Part shown: one piece after another, positions 23,046-35,000 of the stretch
How the letters are laid out: each line of letters starts with the position of its first letter
How positions within the stretch are numbered: the stretch's first letter is position 1
NCBI RefSeq assembly: GCF_026745355.1
Contig: NC_079202.1
Coordinates: 38,590,543-38,654,542, forward strand
From: Beta vulgaris subsp. vulgaris
Lineage: Eukaryota > Streptophyta > Magnoliopsida > Caryophyllales > Amaranthaceae
Length of the DNA: 64,000 nucleotides
Reading direction: 5' to 3'
The notes under the pieces: generated by a model
Databases searched by the model: none
Told to the model about the DNA's origin: nothing
What the model saw: the letters and a program-made list of their open reading frames with translations, nothing else
Translations under genes and position numbers: made by a program

Positions 23046-23400
23046 AAACCTGGGCATGGGTCGGGCCTGTTCACGGGTTTGGCCCGTGGGCTTTCGGCCC
23101 CGGCGAGCCGATAGGGCCTAAAATTTTCAGATTTTGTCTATGGCCCACGGGCCTACGAGTCAGGCTCGTGCCTCTCGCGGGCCTGGCCCGTGCCTTCCAC
23201 AGGCACCCGTGTTTTATGTTGTTGTTTTGGCAATTTTAGACTAAAAAACAAAGAAAAGGGGTCTGTGGACCGGCCACAGACCATATAGGCGAGCTCGTGC
23301 CGAGATGGATCAGATATAAAATTTTTTGACCGTGGTAGGCCCACGGCCCATGTAGCGTGCCTTATATTTTGAAACAAAGGGAATATTCCTTTAATTTTTA
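23046..23400. repeat. hAT-like terminal fragment with GGCCCG motifs
   Basis: Begins CCTGGGCATGGGTCGGGCC and is rich in GGCCCGTG and its complement. It resembles the subterminal region of hAT-derived repeats. Neither a transposase nor a paired terminus was found. Confidence 0.4.
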
Positions 23401-24113
23401 CATTTGTATAATGTTATGGATAGTGACAAACTTAGCCTCGATTGATATTTAAATTATCTTATTGCTCTTTCCATCTTTATTTATTTCCTATTTTGAGAAA
23501 CTCTATTTACATTCATCTATTCAGGGCGCTACTTTATATTTACAATAAAGTTAGGCAACGCCAATGTAGTTATGAAAACAATGCTACTAGCCTACTACAC
23601 ATAGTAATGAGACGAAAATTTTAAAATTCCATACTCGGTTAAAGTTTTTGTAATTGATTAGTATTTCACATGATTTGCAAAAGTAAAACTTTCTTCAAAA
23701 AGATTAGATTCCGAATATTGGAAAACCACTAGTGGAACATGACAAAAAGTGTATTTATTGATTACAATTGAACTTCTTTAAGGGAGAGCTAAATTATCGT
23801 TCCTTTTACACCAAATATAATTGTCAAGTTGATTGACACTCCTAGTTCAATCTGAAAAAGACTTAATCGATCTAGAGGATAGATAACCCATTAGAAATTA
23901 ATTTTTAGAGTAGATAATTTGTAAGAGATAAATTTTGATTAATAGTAAGGCACAACTAATCAACTTAAATCATTTTTAAATAATTTATCTCTGATGAATC
24001 ATCTAACTAGTGGATAGATACGAGTATTCTTCCGAACGATGATTGTTCTACTTTCAAGTTTTTTTATCTTCAAGAGTATATTTACTACATTTGGGGTACC
24101 ACCTAAGTCTATT
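23401..24113. other. AT-rich DNA, no gene seen
   Basis: No conserved reading frame, RNA gene or terminal repeat recognised. Confidence 0.6.
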
Positions 24114-25537
24114 TTTTTGCTCATTCGCTCATTTGGAGCTTCTTCCATTATACTTATTTTGCTCATTTGTAGGACTTTAAATGATCAATGAGTAAAACAA
24201 CAACCTTGGGTGTACCATGCCAATAATACAATTGGGTGTATGATTAAAATTGCGAATTTTTGATTGAGTTCGAACGGTCCCAACTTTCAATTGTATTTTT
24301 ACAAAACCATCCACAAACAATTTATTGGCCCTTTTGTTGTAAATAAATTTAGAAAAAATTGTCAAAAAGATCCGAAGTTTTGGGCCACCATTAATCTCAA
24401 GTATCGTTTTTCCCCGAATAATCCCAAATTCGCATGTTATATCCCAATATTGTTCCGACTCCAAGGATAACTTGCTTAGTAGGTAAAAATAGTATGCCTT
24501 ATGTATAAAATTTATTTATTTTTAGTTATAGCTCTTTTGGTCTATGTTTTTTATAATATAAGTTATAATTTAAGCTTTTTTTATTTTTAATTATATCTCT
24601 TTAATGATTTGGATTTTCGAAATTTATGAATTTGGTAATGATTGCACTAGGCCACGAATTTTAAAGTTTATGCGTGGGTTTTTTGTTAGATATTTTTTTG
24701 TTTGTATATGTATTTTTTGCGTTACTACTTATTTTTTATTCAAGTGAGCATGTGTTCTTTCCATTTCATTTGTTTGTTTTTCGTCTTTTTTACGGAAATA
24801 GATCAACATTTTAATAAAAAAAATAAAACATAGTGGGGTCCAGGATATTTTGAGTTCACTCATGGTACACCCGGGTGTACCATGAGCATGGTACACCCAG
24901 GTATTTTTGTAATAAACTACAACTTCAGGGGCACGTTCGTAATTTCGCCTACTCTCTCTCCTCTTCCTCTTCCCCATGTTTTCCTCTTCCGCGTGCTTTC
25001 ACTGCCATTTTTCCCGGCGATGTCGCCGCTGCTCATTTATACTCCTCTATCTCTCACCGCCGGCAAAAAGTAAAGAAAAACAAAACCCATAAAAATGGAG
25101 ATGTCAGCCATGGAAGAAAACTCGAGGAAGCAGCCACAATTCCGACGATGCCATTGTAATTGCTCGTTTCTATTCTTGTTATTTTGCTCATTGTTGTTCA
25201 TTTGTTTAATTGTTCAGTTGTTGTTGTTTCAATTCTTCTCTCTCTCCTCCTTCCAAACCTTCCAAACACAACAATGGAAATCTAAAATTCGCGGAAAAAA
25301 AAAAAAAGAAATTTCCAGATCTGAAATTGAGGAAGATGATGATGAGCAAATGACAGAGTTTGGGTAAAAGTGTGCTTATTTTCTTAAATGAGTATAAATA
25401 CTTGTTCATTTTGATCATTTGCTCATTTTACTCATTTGCCCATTTTACTCATTTGCTCATTTTGCTCTTTGCTAATTTTGCTCATTTGCTAAAAATAGCC
25501 TTGGGTGTACCATGAGCATGGTACACCCAGGTCTATT
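24114..25537. repeat. Repeat cluster with palindromic GGGTGTACCATGAGCATGG motifs
   Basis: A palindrome reading GTGTACCATGAGCATGGTAC plus flanks occurs at about 24875-24902 and again at 25503-25532. A half copy (CCTTGGGTGTACCATG) lies at 24203. CTCATTT-rich stretches precede the outer copies (24117-24175 and 25405-25490). The segment between the two palindromes (24900-25500) includes a less AT-rich leader-like stretch and a 90-codon frame at 25095-25367 with one hydrophobic segment, which I do not recognise as a protein. A non-autonomous DNA transposon carrying host sequence is possible but unproven. Confidence 0.45.
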
Positions 25538-28229
25538 ATACATATTCTCGGATATTTTTACCTGTTAATTAGCACGTCACCGAAGGAATGAGACCAGTAT
25601 AAAAAGATAATATGACAACTTGAGATTATTCTCGAATAAAACAAACAAGAAATTAATGGTGGGAGATGCTTAAACTTGGAATTATTTTTGACAATTTTAT
25701 CATAAATTCATCCCTCTCTTGCGTTATCTCTCTGCACAGTCTAGCCACATCTACACATGGGTGAAGGTTAACATTTTCTTCTTCGGGGAAAAATATCAAC
25801 CAATTAAATTAGGTCACTTGACACTTTTAGCTCGTTAGCAGAAACAAGTTGAGGAGCTTTTTGCGAAGCTATCCCCCAAAAAGATCAAGTCGAATAATAA
25901 TTAGAACCTTTTAAAACGATCAACCATCATTGAAACTGAAGATATCAACTTTTCTTTTTTAATCAAACGCCTTAATCTTGATCTTCAAAAAGAGTTGTAT
26001 GTTTTGTACCCCAACTATCAACTTTGAACTGCCAAAATATGGCTACTCTTTAAATTTAGTTAGTCCCTCACCCAAAACCAACAAAGAACTTAGTCAAACT
26101 TGCAACTTACCCGTGCTATACCGTAAATCATATCTTCAACATTTTCTTTGAGTGTAATTTTTCAAAAGATATAGTTTTCCATTTGCCAGGTCTATGGATT
26201 GGCCCAACACTAAAATTCTGCGATTTGAAGCTTGGAGTGCTAGGGAGGGTATTAAATGTGCTTTGAGAGTTTGAGGCTGAACGTCTAAAACAAAATTGTT
26301 GCAAAAAATAATCTTAACCATTATAAAAGCTCTTTTTCCTGCCAATTCTTCCGCTTGGTGTATTAATTCTATTGTCATGGATGTAGGTCATGATCTAAGG
26401 TGCTTTGATTCAGTCTAGATTTTTCACTTTCATCGAAAAACAAATGGAGAAGTGGACTACATGGACCACAAAGGATACGGGATAGTATATCTCTCGTCTA
26501 TATGCACCCTCGTATGATTTTGGTTTTTCCGTTATTGTCCGCAAGGACATTTTATGTTGGCACACATACTAGTGCATTGTCCACACTTTCCGATTCTTTT
26601 TTCAAAAAAAATCTTCAACCAAACATTCTAATAAAAGATGAGTGAACTCCAAGATTATGACAATGGCTCATCACAAATTCTGCGTATAAACTTGAATGTT
26701 TTCCCACTCTCTCAATACCATTCTATAGTTCTACTAGTGCCCAAGATGCCTAAAACGAAGCTAAAAAAATTTTATGAACCTGACAGCTCATAGTAAAAGA
26801 TTACTTTATATTTTTATGAGTTAGAACATGTTATATTTTTTAGCTCGGAGTGATAGAGATAAAAAAGTAAGGGTATTATAGGAATTGGAACTGACAATGT
26901 GTCACCTTTCTTGTCACAAAGACGTACATGATACGTACATAAAAGTAAAAAATTTCCTTGTAAAAGATAAACCAAGGAGATGTAAGCATCGATATTTGAA
27001 CCAACAATTATGGTTAACCAAGCAACCAAGAAAGTAAGATTCATGTTCATCAATTGTAAATTTCATTGATCAACTTATTTTAATTCAATCTCTTATAATA
27101 CACTATATCTCCATTTCCTTTTATTTCCACATGCATAGAGCTCAAATAGAAAGATTTAAAAAAAAAAAATCATTATCATACGACATGTAATGACCCTAGA
27201 GTAGACATCACTTGATCCAACGTACAAACTAGTTTATACCTAGAAAGAAGAAGTGTTAGTCTTAATATATCCTAAACTAGAATTTGGTATATTCCAAATT
27301 GGAATTTAGAATATGTCAAGCACCATTATAACCCATAAAATTAAGTCAGATTGGTACCTAGTGCACATATTAGCACCATTTTGCAACTTTATGTACCAAG
27401 TAGAAGAGATATTAGTACAAATCTCTAAATTGGGATTTATTCTATTGAAACCCATAGAACCACTATTTAGGAAGGGAGTCCGGATCTTCTACAATTTTAA
27501 TACAATCTTATAAGGTAGAGTTGTATCTTAATCATGTATTTTAAAATTAAGGGTTCATATTGGTGGCAAGGGTAAATTTATGGAGTAGATTTTTGATGAA
27601 CAAAAATAGGGTGGTTTTGGAAAGAAAAATATATAAGCCATTGATTTTTTTATTCAAATGGTTGATATTGCTCAAACTCTATCTTGTACAATCATTTTAG
27701 AACTCTAGATGATCCAGACACGTAGGTAGGAGATGGTATACGGGTTAGGATAAGAAAGGAGCGGAAAAAACAACTTTACCCCTAATGAAATGGAAGAAGG
27801 AAGGAGCTAGCTGGGAAATGTTTGTAAGGATATTTTGATTACTATGTCACTTATCCCGATCTTATTCCTCACTCGCTCATACTACTAGTATCCCATCCAC
27901 AAATTCACTATTCTTACCCCAAAATTTAATTTCTATTCTTATTCCCATACCACACGCCCCGTAAATGTATTGTGTAGTTATAGACTTGTCGACTTATAGT
28001 AGACTAGTAGTATCCATTTGTTATTTTACTTCAGTTAGTTATAAATTAGGGAGGAGTGTTTTCATATTTAGAAACCATATCATCAAATAAACGTAGTATG
28101 AAGGTAACTTATACAGTATTCATGCGTTAATTAGTCAAAAAAATCCAGATAAGTAGGCGTATTAGATGAAATCTCATATATTGAACTGGACAACCCAATT
28201 CTTTATTCTTTTTGCTGGCTTGCAGCCTC
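25538..28229. other. Intergenic, no gene seen
   Basis: 2.7 kb of AT-rich sequence. Short open frames are dispersed and unconserved in appearance. 27720-27960 looks like a decayed MITE (AGATGGTATACGGGTTAGGA facing a C-rich CCCATACC-type end), at low confidence. Confidence 0.5.
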
Positions 28230-28640
28230 TTAGAAACTAGACCTAGTTATTGGACGGGTTGGGTCAGGTTCAGTGCGGGTCAAAAGCGGATCGGGCCTTG
28301 AAGGGTCACCTCATAAAAGGGGTTGATAGTGGGTCGAGTCAATACGGGTCAATGGTCGATAACGGACCCGTAACGGGGTCGACAAAACGGGTAAAAAAAA
28401 TAGTGAACGCATATAGACAAAAGTGAGTATAGTTGAATATAAATTTGTACCTGTAATTATTTTTAGAACATCAATTTTATTTTTCAAAATTATTGGAATA
28501 TTTTAGCGGCTCTAATAGCCATGTTTAATAATGGTCCTGTCTGTTACAGCCCTGTCCAATAAAGCCCTATAAAATCAACTCTAATCCATTAGTCATTGGG
28601 CTATCCTGTCCAATAATCAGGTATATTAAAAACCAAGTGG
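28230..28640. repeat. hAT-like GGGTCGGG-rich repeat debris
   Basis: GACGGGTTGGGTCAGG and many GGGTC/GACCC words at 28255-28400 resemble hAT subterminal DNA. 28500-28640 has repeated CCTGTCCAATAA words. It lies just upstream of the proline-rich protein promoter. Confidence 0.35.
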
Positions 28641-28823
28641 CAATAATAGCAAATCAGCAATGCAAAATGAATATGATTTCCCAACTCTTAAACAATGTGT
28701 TTCACACGACAGAAATTAGTAAATTTTTTGTTTGTCCCAATTTTTTTACGCCATCATATGATGTTATACATGATTAGTAGTTAGCACGTAGTCCGTAGAA
28801 AGCGAAAAGCTAGATGTTGAGGC

Positions 28824-28830
28824 TATATAA
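28824..28830 (+). promoter_or_regulatory. TATA box of the proline-rich protein gene
   Basis: CTATATAAAGG lies about 60 bp before the ATG. Transcription would be expected to begin near 28855-28860, which gives a leader of about 30 nt. Confidence 0.75.
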
Positions 28831-28888
28831 AGGGGTAGTGTGAATTAAGCAAAAGGCATAACCAAATCCTTCACATTCTAGTGAAAAC

Positions 28889-29611
28889 ATGGGAAAGTTA
28901 GGAGGAATGGCCCCTCTCATGGCCACTCTACTAGTAGCTTTTGTATCCCTTAGCATGCCTTCAATTACCTCAGCTGATTACAAGTATGCCTCTCCTCCAC
29001 CACCACCCCATTACTATTACACCTCGCCACCACCTCCGGTCCACCACGAGAAGCCCAAGGAGCACTACCCGCCCCCACACGAGAAACCCAAGGAACACTA
29101 CCCCGAACCAAAACATCATGAGAAGCCCAAGGAACACTACCCCGAACCAAAACATCATGAGAAGCCCAAAAAACCCTACCCCGAACCAAAACATCATGAG
29201 AAGCCCAAGGAACATTACCCCGAACCAAAACATCATGAGAAGCCCAAAGAACACTACCCCGAACCAAAACATCATGAAAAGCCCAAGGAACATTACCACC
29301 CACCAAAACATCATGAGAAGCCTATGAAACATTATCCACCACCTTATCCGGTCTACAAGTCACCCCCTCACTATTATTCACCACCATCTCCAGTATACAA
29401 ATCTCCTCCTAAGTACTATCCACCACCAACTCCAATTTACAAATGTCCACCACCTTCTCCAACATTCAAGTATCCACCTCAAATCCCGATTTACAAGTCC
29501 CCGCCACCGTCTCCAATATACAAGTCTCCGAGTCCCATGTACAAGTCCCCGCCAGTATACAAGTCTCCTCCAGATTTATACGATTCTCCCCCACCTCCTT
29601 ACCATCATTAG
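28889..29611 (+). CDS. Hybrid proline-rich/extensin-like cell-wall protein
   Basis: Intronless 240-residue ORF with a TATA box placed correctly upstream. Residues 1-29 form a signal peptide (hydrophobic LMATLLVAFVSLSM, cleavage likely after ITSA). A YYY-containing SPPPP segment follows. Then come about eight imperfect 13-residue repeats of the form HHEKPKEHYPEPK (roughly residues 50-155). The C-terminal third has extensin/PRP-like units (VYKSPPP, IYKSPPP) and one cysteine (YKCPPP). The lysine, histidine and tyrosine content suits a secreted basic wall protein that could be hydroxylated and cross-linked through tyrosines. That is family knowledge, not shown here. Contiguous SPPPP blocks are few, so it is a hybrid and not a classical extensin. 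The ATG is the first in frame after the TATA box and starts the signal peptide. Confidence 0.9.
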   Translation: MGKLGGMAPLMATLLVAFVSLSMPSITSADYKYASPPPPPHYYYTSPPPPVHHEKPKEHYPPPHEKPKEHYPEPKHHEKPKEHYPEPKHHEKPKKPYPEPKHHEKPKEHYPEPKHHEKPKEHYPEPKHHEKPKEHYHPPKHHEKPMKHYPPPYPVYKSPPHYYSPPSPVYKSPPKYYPPPTPIYKCPPPSPTFKYPPQIPIYKSPPPSPIYKSPSPMYKSPPVYKSPPDLYDSPPPPYHH

Positions 29612-29689
29612 CCTCATATCACCTGTTTAAGAATATTGCCAGGGTAATGCATGCTACATGTAGTAGGACTATAATTTACTCATCATGTA

Positions 29690-30055
29690 CTCCCCCCCGT
29701 CCCATAATATAGTGCTTGCATTCCTTTTTGGGTGTCCCAAAATGTTGTGCCTATTTCTTTTTTATCAATTTATCTGGACTAAATTATCCTTTTTTTTCTA
29801 CATAAAACTTTCCAAAATACCCCTACTTTCTTTTAAAATATGTGCCCCTATTTATTGTTTTACACCATTCCAAGGTATATTTATTGCTCTTTCATTTTAT
29901 TTTAAAGGAAAAAGAAGAAAAAACTAGTTCCAAGACAAAAATACCCAATAAACATTTACTTAATTTTTTTTTTTGTGAAATCCTAAAACTCTTTCTATTT
30001 TCCTTAATTCTTGTGAAAAATGAGAAATGAGCACTATATTATGGGACGGAGGGAG
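29690..30055. mobile_element. Stowaway-type MITE 1
   Basis: 366 bp between TA dinucleotides (29688-29689 and 30056-30057). Ends CTCCCCCCCGTCCCATAATA and the complement of CTCCCTCCGTCCCATAATA are inverted repeats. The TIR sequence and TA target are diagnostic for Stowaway (Tc1/mariner) MITEs. It begins 77 bp past the stop codon of the proline-rich protein gene, so it may lie in the transcript's 3' end. Confidence 0.9.
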
Positions 30056-30057
30056 TA

Positions 30058-32051
30058 TTAACTATTAATAATGTGCGATAAATCATAAATGCCGTATCTG
30101 ATAATATCCACGTTTCTCGATTCTTCGTAAGATAAAATTGTACTAATATAATAAACCTTTCTGCTTATTTACATCAAAAAATATGCATACACTCCATATT
30201 CTTAGCAGGAGGGTTAGGTAGAAAAAAAAGGTGTCTTGGCATCTAAAAATTGTTTGTATACTTTATATGCTAAAAAAACAAAATTGGCTAAATTTATTAG
30301 AAACCTCCACAAATAGGTGTAAAATAATAAGAACTGAATTATTTGCTGCAAAAATTATTAATTTTAAGATATTATTCATAGTTGTACAAAAATAATATAA
30401 GGCTTATTGACAAGTAAGTAATCTGACGACCGAAAAACGTTTTACAAAAGGTACTTTTAATTTATAAAAAAATTGATTATACTACTTGTATTATTTTATC
30501 TTTATCTTTTCATTTTTAAATTCTTTTCAGCATAATTTATTTGAATATAAAGTCGTCAATGGGTTAGCCATATACTATTATTTTATTGATCAATTTAAAA
30601 TAACATCCATAATTCATATCATTTTAGTTTACTATTCATGACACACGTTCCTCATCAGTGGTCATTAATGTCAAGCATATTTCATATTGTCATACATCAT
30701 TCAAAGTAGGAGTGATATAGTAACTTTTTTAAAATAAAGTCAAGTCATATAATAAATTGATTGTTTATAAGAGTGAATTAATTGACTTGCATGTAAAATG
30801 CAGATAGCTAAGGAAATCAAAGCAAGTGGAGGAAACGAGAAAGTACGTAATCACGATATAATGAGAAAGTTTAGAATCTTAATAGTACAAGAATTGTAAC
30901 AATAAATCATGCTTAGATGAAGATCTAGTACCTTATTTCTTGTATTTCTCGTGTTGTATTATGTTGCATTTCAAGGTTCTCATAATAAAACGTGAACAAT
31001 TTCTAGTTATAATATACTTGTCAAGTTTTATTATACTTATGGCGCATTACACTTTGACAAATTTTAGGAGCATAATAGACAAAATAAAACGATAATTAAT
31101 ATTTTAAAAAATTAAACACGGGTTAATCTAAATCTTTTAATAATTAATACTATACTGAAGTGTTGATTTAACTTTTGCAACTTTATAGAGTTTCAACCGC
31201 AAAGGCCTCACTTAAAAATTTCAAAATTATTTTCTGATCATATATGCTTTTAGCACCCAAATTTCATAATTTTGAATTCTCACATGTTTGCACATAGGAT
31301 ATGCATCGGTTCGAGGGAATGTTTCAAGTGGATAATTAAAGGGAAACAACTAACAAAGGTGTGTAAGATGCTAATGTGCAAATGTTGGAGAATTATTACT
31401 CTCATTTTAAGATAATAGCTATATCCTGTCACAGAAACATAAAATAATAGCTATCTACTCTCTTCTATGGGTAATGCATTTTGTTTCCATTACCCCTTAT
31501 ATACATTGCCTTCAATCCCCAAGCATACCAATAGTGTCAATGTGGCCTAGGCAGTCAATGCAACCTTACTAGCCAATTTCATCTGCCAAACACCAAATTT
31601 TATATTCAGGCTTATCCCTTTCTGTCAATCGTTTTGTAATTTCTCAAAAATCACGGAAGTAAAGCAGATAATGGCGTTCAATCTGATTTTGCTTATTTTG
31701 ACAACCACGCTTGCAGTATAAGAATTAGCCACCCTTTGTTAATCTAGAAAGAAACTCAATAGTGGCCTAAGATGGCACACTATGGGTTAACAACATCCTG
31801 GCGATACTGCTAATAAAACGATAGATGCCAGAATTACAATACAGACTAATAATAGAACCAAGGTTTTTCGATCAAGTGCCAAATATTTGAATACCAAAAC
31901 ATCTTTCCTTGTCATCACCAAATGCTAGATGACACTAAGCGAGACCATAGACCCCTAATACACGACCAAAAGCAATCTCCAAAACTAGAGCATGATGGAT
32001 GGCAAATAATTATATATTAAATTGGAACGCGTAATTGCCCCATCTCAATTC
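30058..32051. other. Intergenic between the two host genes
   Basis: AT-rich, no gene or element recognised. The two genes converge here: the proline-rich gene points right and the RRM gene ends at 32052 reading left. Confidence 0.6.
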
Positions 32052-35000
32052 CTAATGCCTCCCACGAGATCCACCGCCAGATCGGGGACCAGGGTGTCGA
32101 GAGAACTGTAAACGCAGATAGCCAGAATCTCGATCATCTTCATCCATCTTGTAACCTGTCACGATTGACAGACACGATCTATAAAGATAAGTCACTACGG
32201 TCCAATGGTAATTTTCACATCGCCACAATCAAATTTTTTATTTTTTTTTGGGAGAACATTGTCACGAATCTTATCAAGAATATGACATAATTGTATAATA
32301 ATAGTTTGACCATTAAACCCTCCCCATAACGCCAGCTATGGGCATAATTGAACAAATAAGACCATCACTACCTTAGAAAAGGTAACTCCTTTCGGACATC
32401 TAGTACTAGTCTGTGATCATCATCTGCAGAAAAATTACTAGATGTCCTTGTAAATTCAGTCTCAGATATCAATTAAAGAAAATGAAACATGTTCTGAGCA
32501 GTAGCTAGCCACATAAGCCACTCGAGAATTGGCAACTTGAATGAGGAAAGCCACTATAGCAGAAGTTCAATGAGGCATTACCTTGCAAGGCGCTTAAAGC
32601 TGTAGCAGCACAGGCCGCGTCAACAAAATCCACAAAACAGAGGATCAAAGGATCACCTCCACGCTGCACAGCAGTAAATGTTCTTAAAACTATGTTTTGG
32701 CTACCCAAATAGAAACAGAAGTACAACAGAGAAAAACGCGAGTACAGATAGCGCGTTCTGGCCAAAAAGGTGCTGTAAACAGCATTCAGTTAAGAGGCAA
32801 ACATTGGACCCTCTTAGAAAATTTTTGCAGCAAAAGGTGTTGCATGCCTTCTCCATCACAAGTGACAAAATCATCAAGGTAATAGTGGGCCCAGAGAGAA
32901 CAAAAGGATGGGGACTAAGGAGATGAAGTTCATTGCTCACTTACATGTTTGGATTCCTTGGTCACAAGTCGTACTTCTTTATACCCCACGAAAGGACGAA
33001 AGATATCTAAACTAATTAAGAAACTTCTTTGATGAAATTTAATTTTTCAGTCATCAATCACAATAAATCAATATCGTCACCACGTGAAAAAAGGATACGA
33101 GCTACTTCCCTTTTGGTGCTATTTGAAGGAAGCCCCTCAACATATAGTGTGTTTGAAGCATCAGAAGGAAGAGGTACAGTTTCACGTACAGGTCTGGCCA
33201 TCGAATCAGCTAGCATCTGGCCTCCATATCCAACATCTCGCCCATGTGGTGCTGCATCTGGGACAATAGATCCAGGGCGGCCCAGTAGGGACGGTTCTCC
33301 CACTGAAATACCCCTTCCCAAAGAGGCTCCGGAAAACGTAGTAGCTTCTCCCGGGTAGGAAGGAACTTCCTTAAGGGCCAAAAAGAGAGAAAAATGAAGC
33401 AAAAAAAAAAGATAATACCAAGCACGTAATTCAGCAACTAGACAAATACGGCAAACACGGAAAATAAAATCTCCAAATAGGATCGGAAAGAGTACCGTTC
33501 TTTGGAGATAACGGTCATAGGCTGACCCTAATGTTTTTGAGTCCTTTGCAACCCTGGATCCTCCTCGTTCATCATCTCGTATTATATAGTCACGCATATC
33601 AAGAGCAGTAGGGTTTACCCGTGGAGGCAGATCTGTGTGACCAGGATTCAAACTTTTAATTTAACAGAATTCAGGGAACTGGTCAGTATCAAAAATTATG
33701 GGTATGCCCCATATGTATCCATCATATGGAAAAATTAAGGAAATAACCCAAAAAGTAAGAGCCTATTGCAAAAAAAGGACAAATTGACAGCAATGATCCC
33801 AACTAAGGCCGTTCTTCTTTAGATAATCCCAACTATGAGTTATTCCTAAATAATCTAGCTGTATAAGGTACTTCCCAAAATGGACCGTTAACCTGAAGAA
33901 ACCGGTATAACAAGTCAGCTGTGATTTACACGTCATGTTGTGATGGGCTAATTTGCTTTTCTTTTACTTATTAAGATTATTAAGGTGCTTCTCTCTCTAC
34001 TCCCATCTCTTTAACTCATCACCAGTCACCCTCACCTCCCTCTTCTACAATTCAGTTTCTGACAACCTCATTCCCCCTTAGCAACTCTCCAGGTTGATCA
34101 TGCCATGGACCAGATTCGTGCTCCATCCCCTTCCCCAGCAAAAGCCTCCTTCATATGTCAATATTTTGTTTTTTGAGTCAAGATTTGAAAAATAAGGGTT
34201 AAATCAACGTATTTCATGTCACTAATTGAGATGGGCCAGCATTTTGGAAGGGAAGGACTGCAGAGCCTACAACTATGGCTGTGATGTTGCTGACAAGTAA
34301 AAGAGCAACAACATATATGAGCTACCTAGTTGACCGCAGTAGAAATGGATTACCAATTTCAAGAATTTCACAGAAGCTACTCATTGGTAGCATTAGAGCC
34401 AGTGAGTTGGAAGCCTATGTTTGAAACTGCAAGGAATGTAGGTAGCTAGCTCGAAATTAATTCTTTATTGAATCAGAAAAATCTAATTGATTAAAATATA
34501 TATTCTAAAACCAAACCAACAAATTTGTATTAAAAGAAGAATATCAAAGATAACAGTGGGTGGTGTAAATTTTAATTGTGAAGATGCGAACGAGAAAAAA
34601 GAGAAGCAGTGATAGCAGGAAGAGCCATTAACCATGGAAATAGTGCAGTTCTCTTGTTCGTTTGTTAGGGAAGAGCTAAGAAGACTATAAGAGACGTGAT
34701 GATACAATGGTGTTTTTGTTTTATATTTTTGTCTCTCCTTGGTATTACCTGGGGGTAACTAGGGAAGAGAGTAGATGAAGGACTATGACTATGAGGAGAC
34801 ATTCCAATGAGGCTGGGGAAGGGTCAATGATATACCACCTTTTTAAAATAAAAAGCCAAGTCTGAATTAGGTGGTCAGAATCATCATTAGAATGTCTTTT
34901 GAAATAAATATTCATAAATTTACAACTATATAGTTTGTATAATGATAAAAGCATTGAACATCATTGTCATGGACCTTTTGGCAATAATTTGGAAAGTTTG

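Noticed and set aside
24177..24464. 95-codon minus-strand frame
   Set aside because: AT-rich, overlaps repeat sequence and shows no domain or codon signal.
28965..29332. Long minus-strand frames of 113 and 120 codons opposite the proline-rich gene
   Set aside because: They mirror the 39 bp repeats of the real gene, have repetitive MFWFGVV-type sequence and lack any recognisable domain.
33029..33358. Plus-strand frames opposite RRM gene exon 3
   Set aside because: They are antisense to an exon whose reading is confirmed by splice-site phase and RRM motifs.
33058..33651. Single 197-codon minus-strand frame as the whole RRM protein
   Set aside because: It reads through introns at 33370-33495 and 33007-33098; splicing yields the conserved RRM, while read-through gives a stop and hydrophobic intronic residues.
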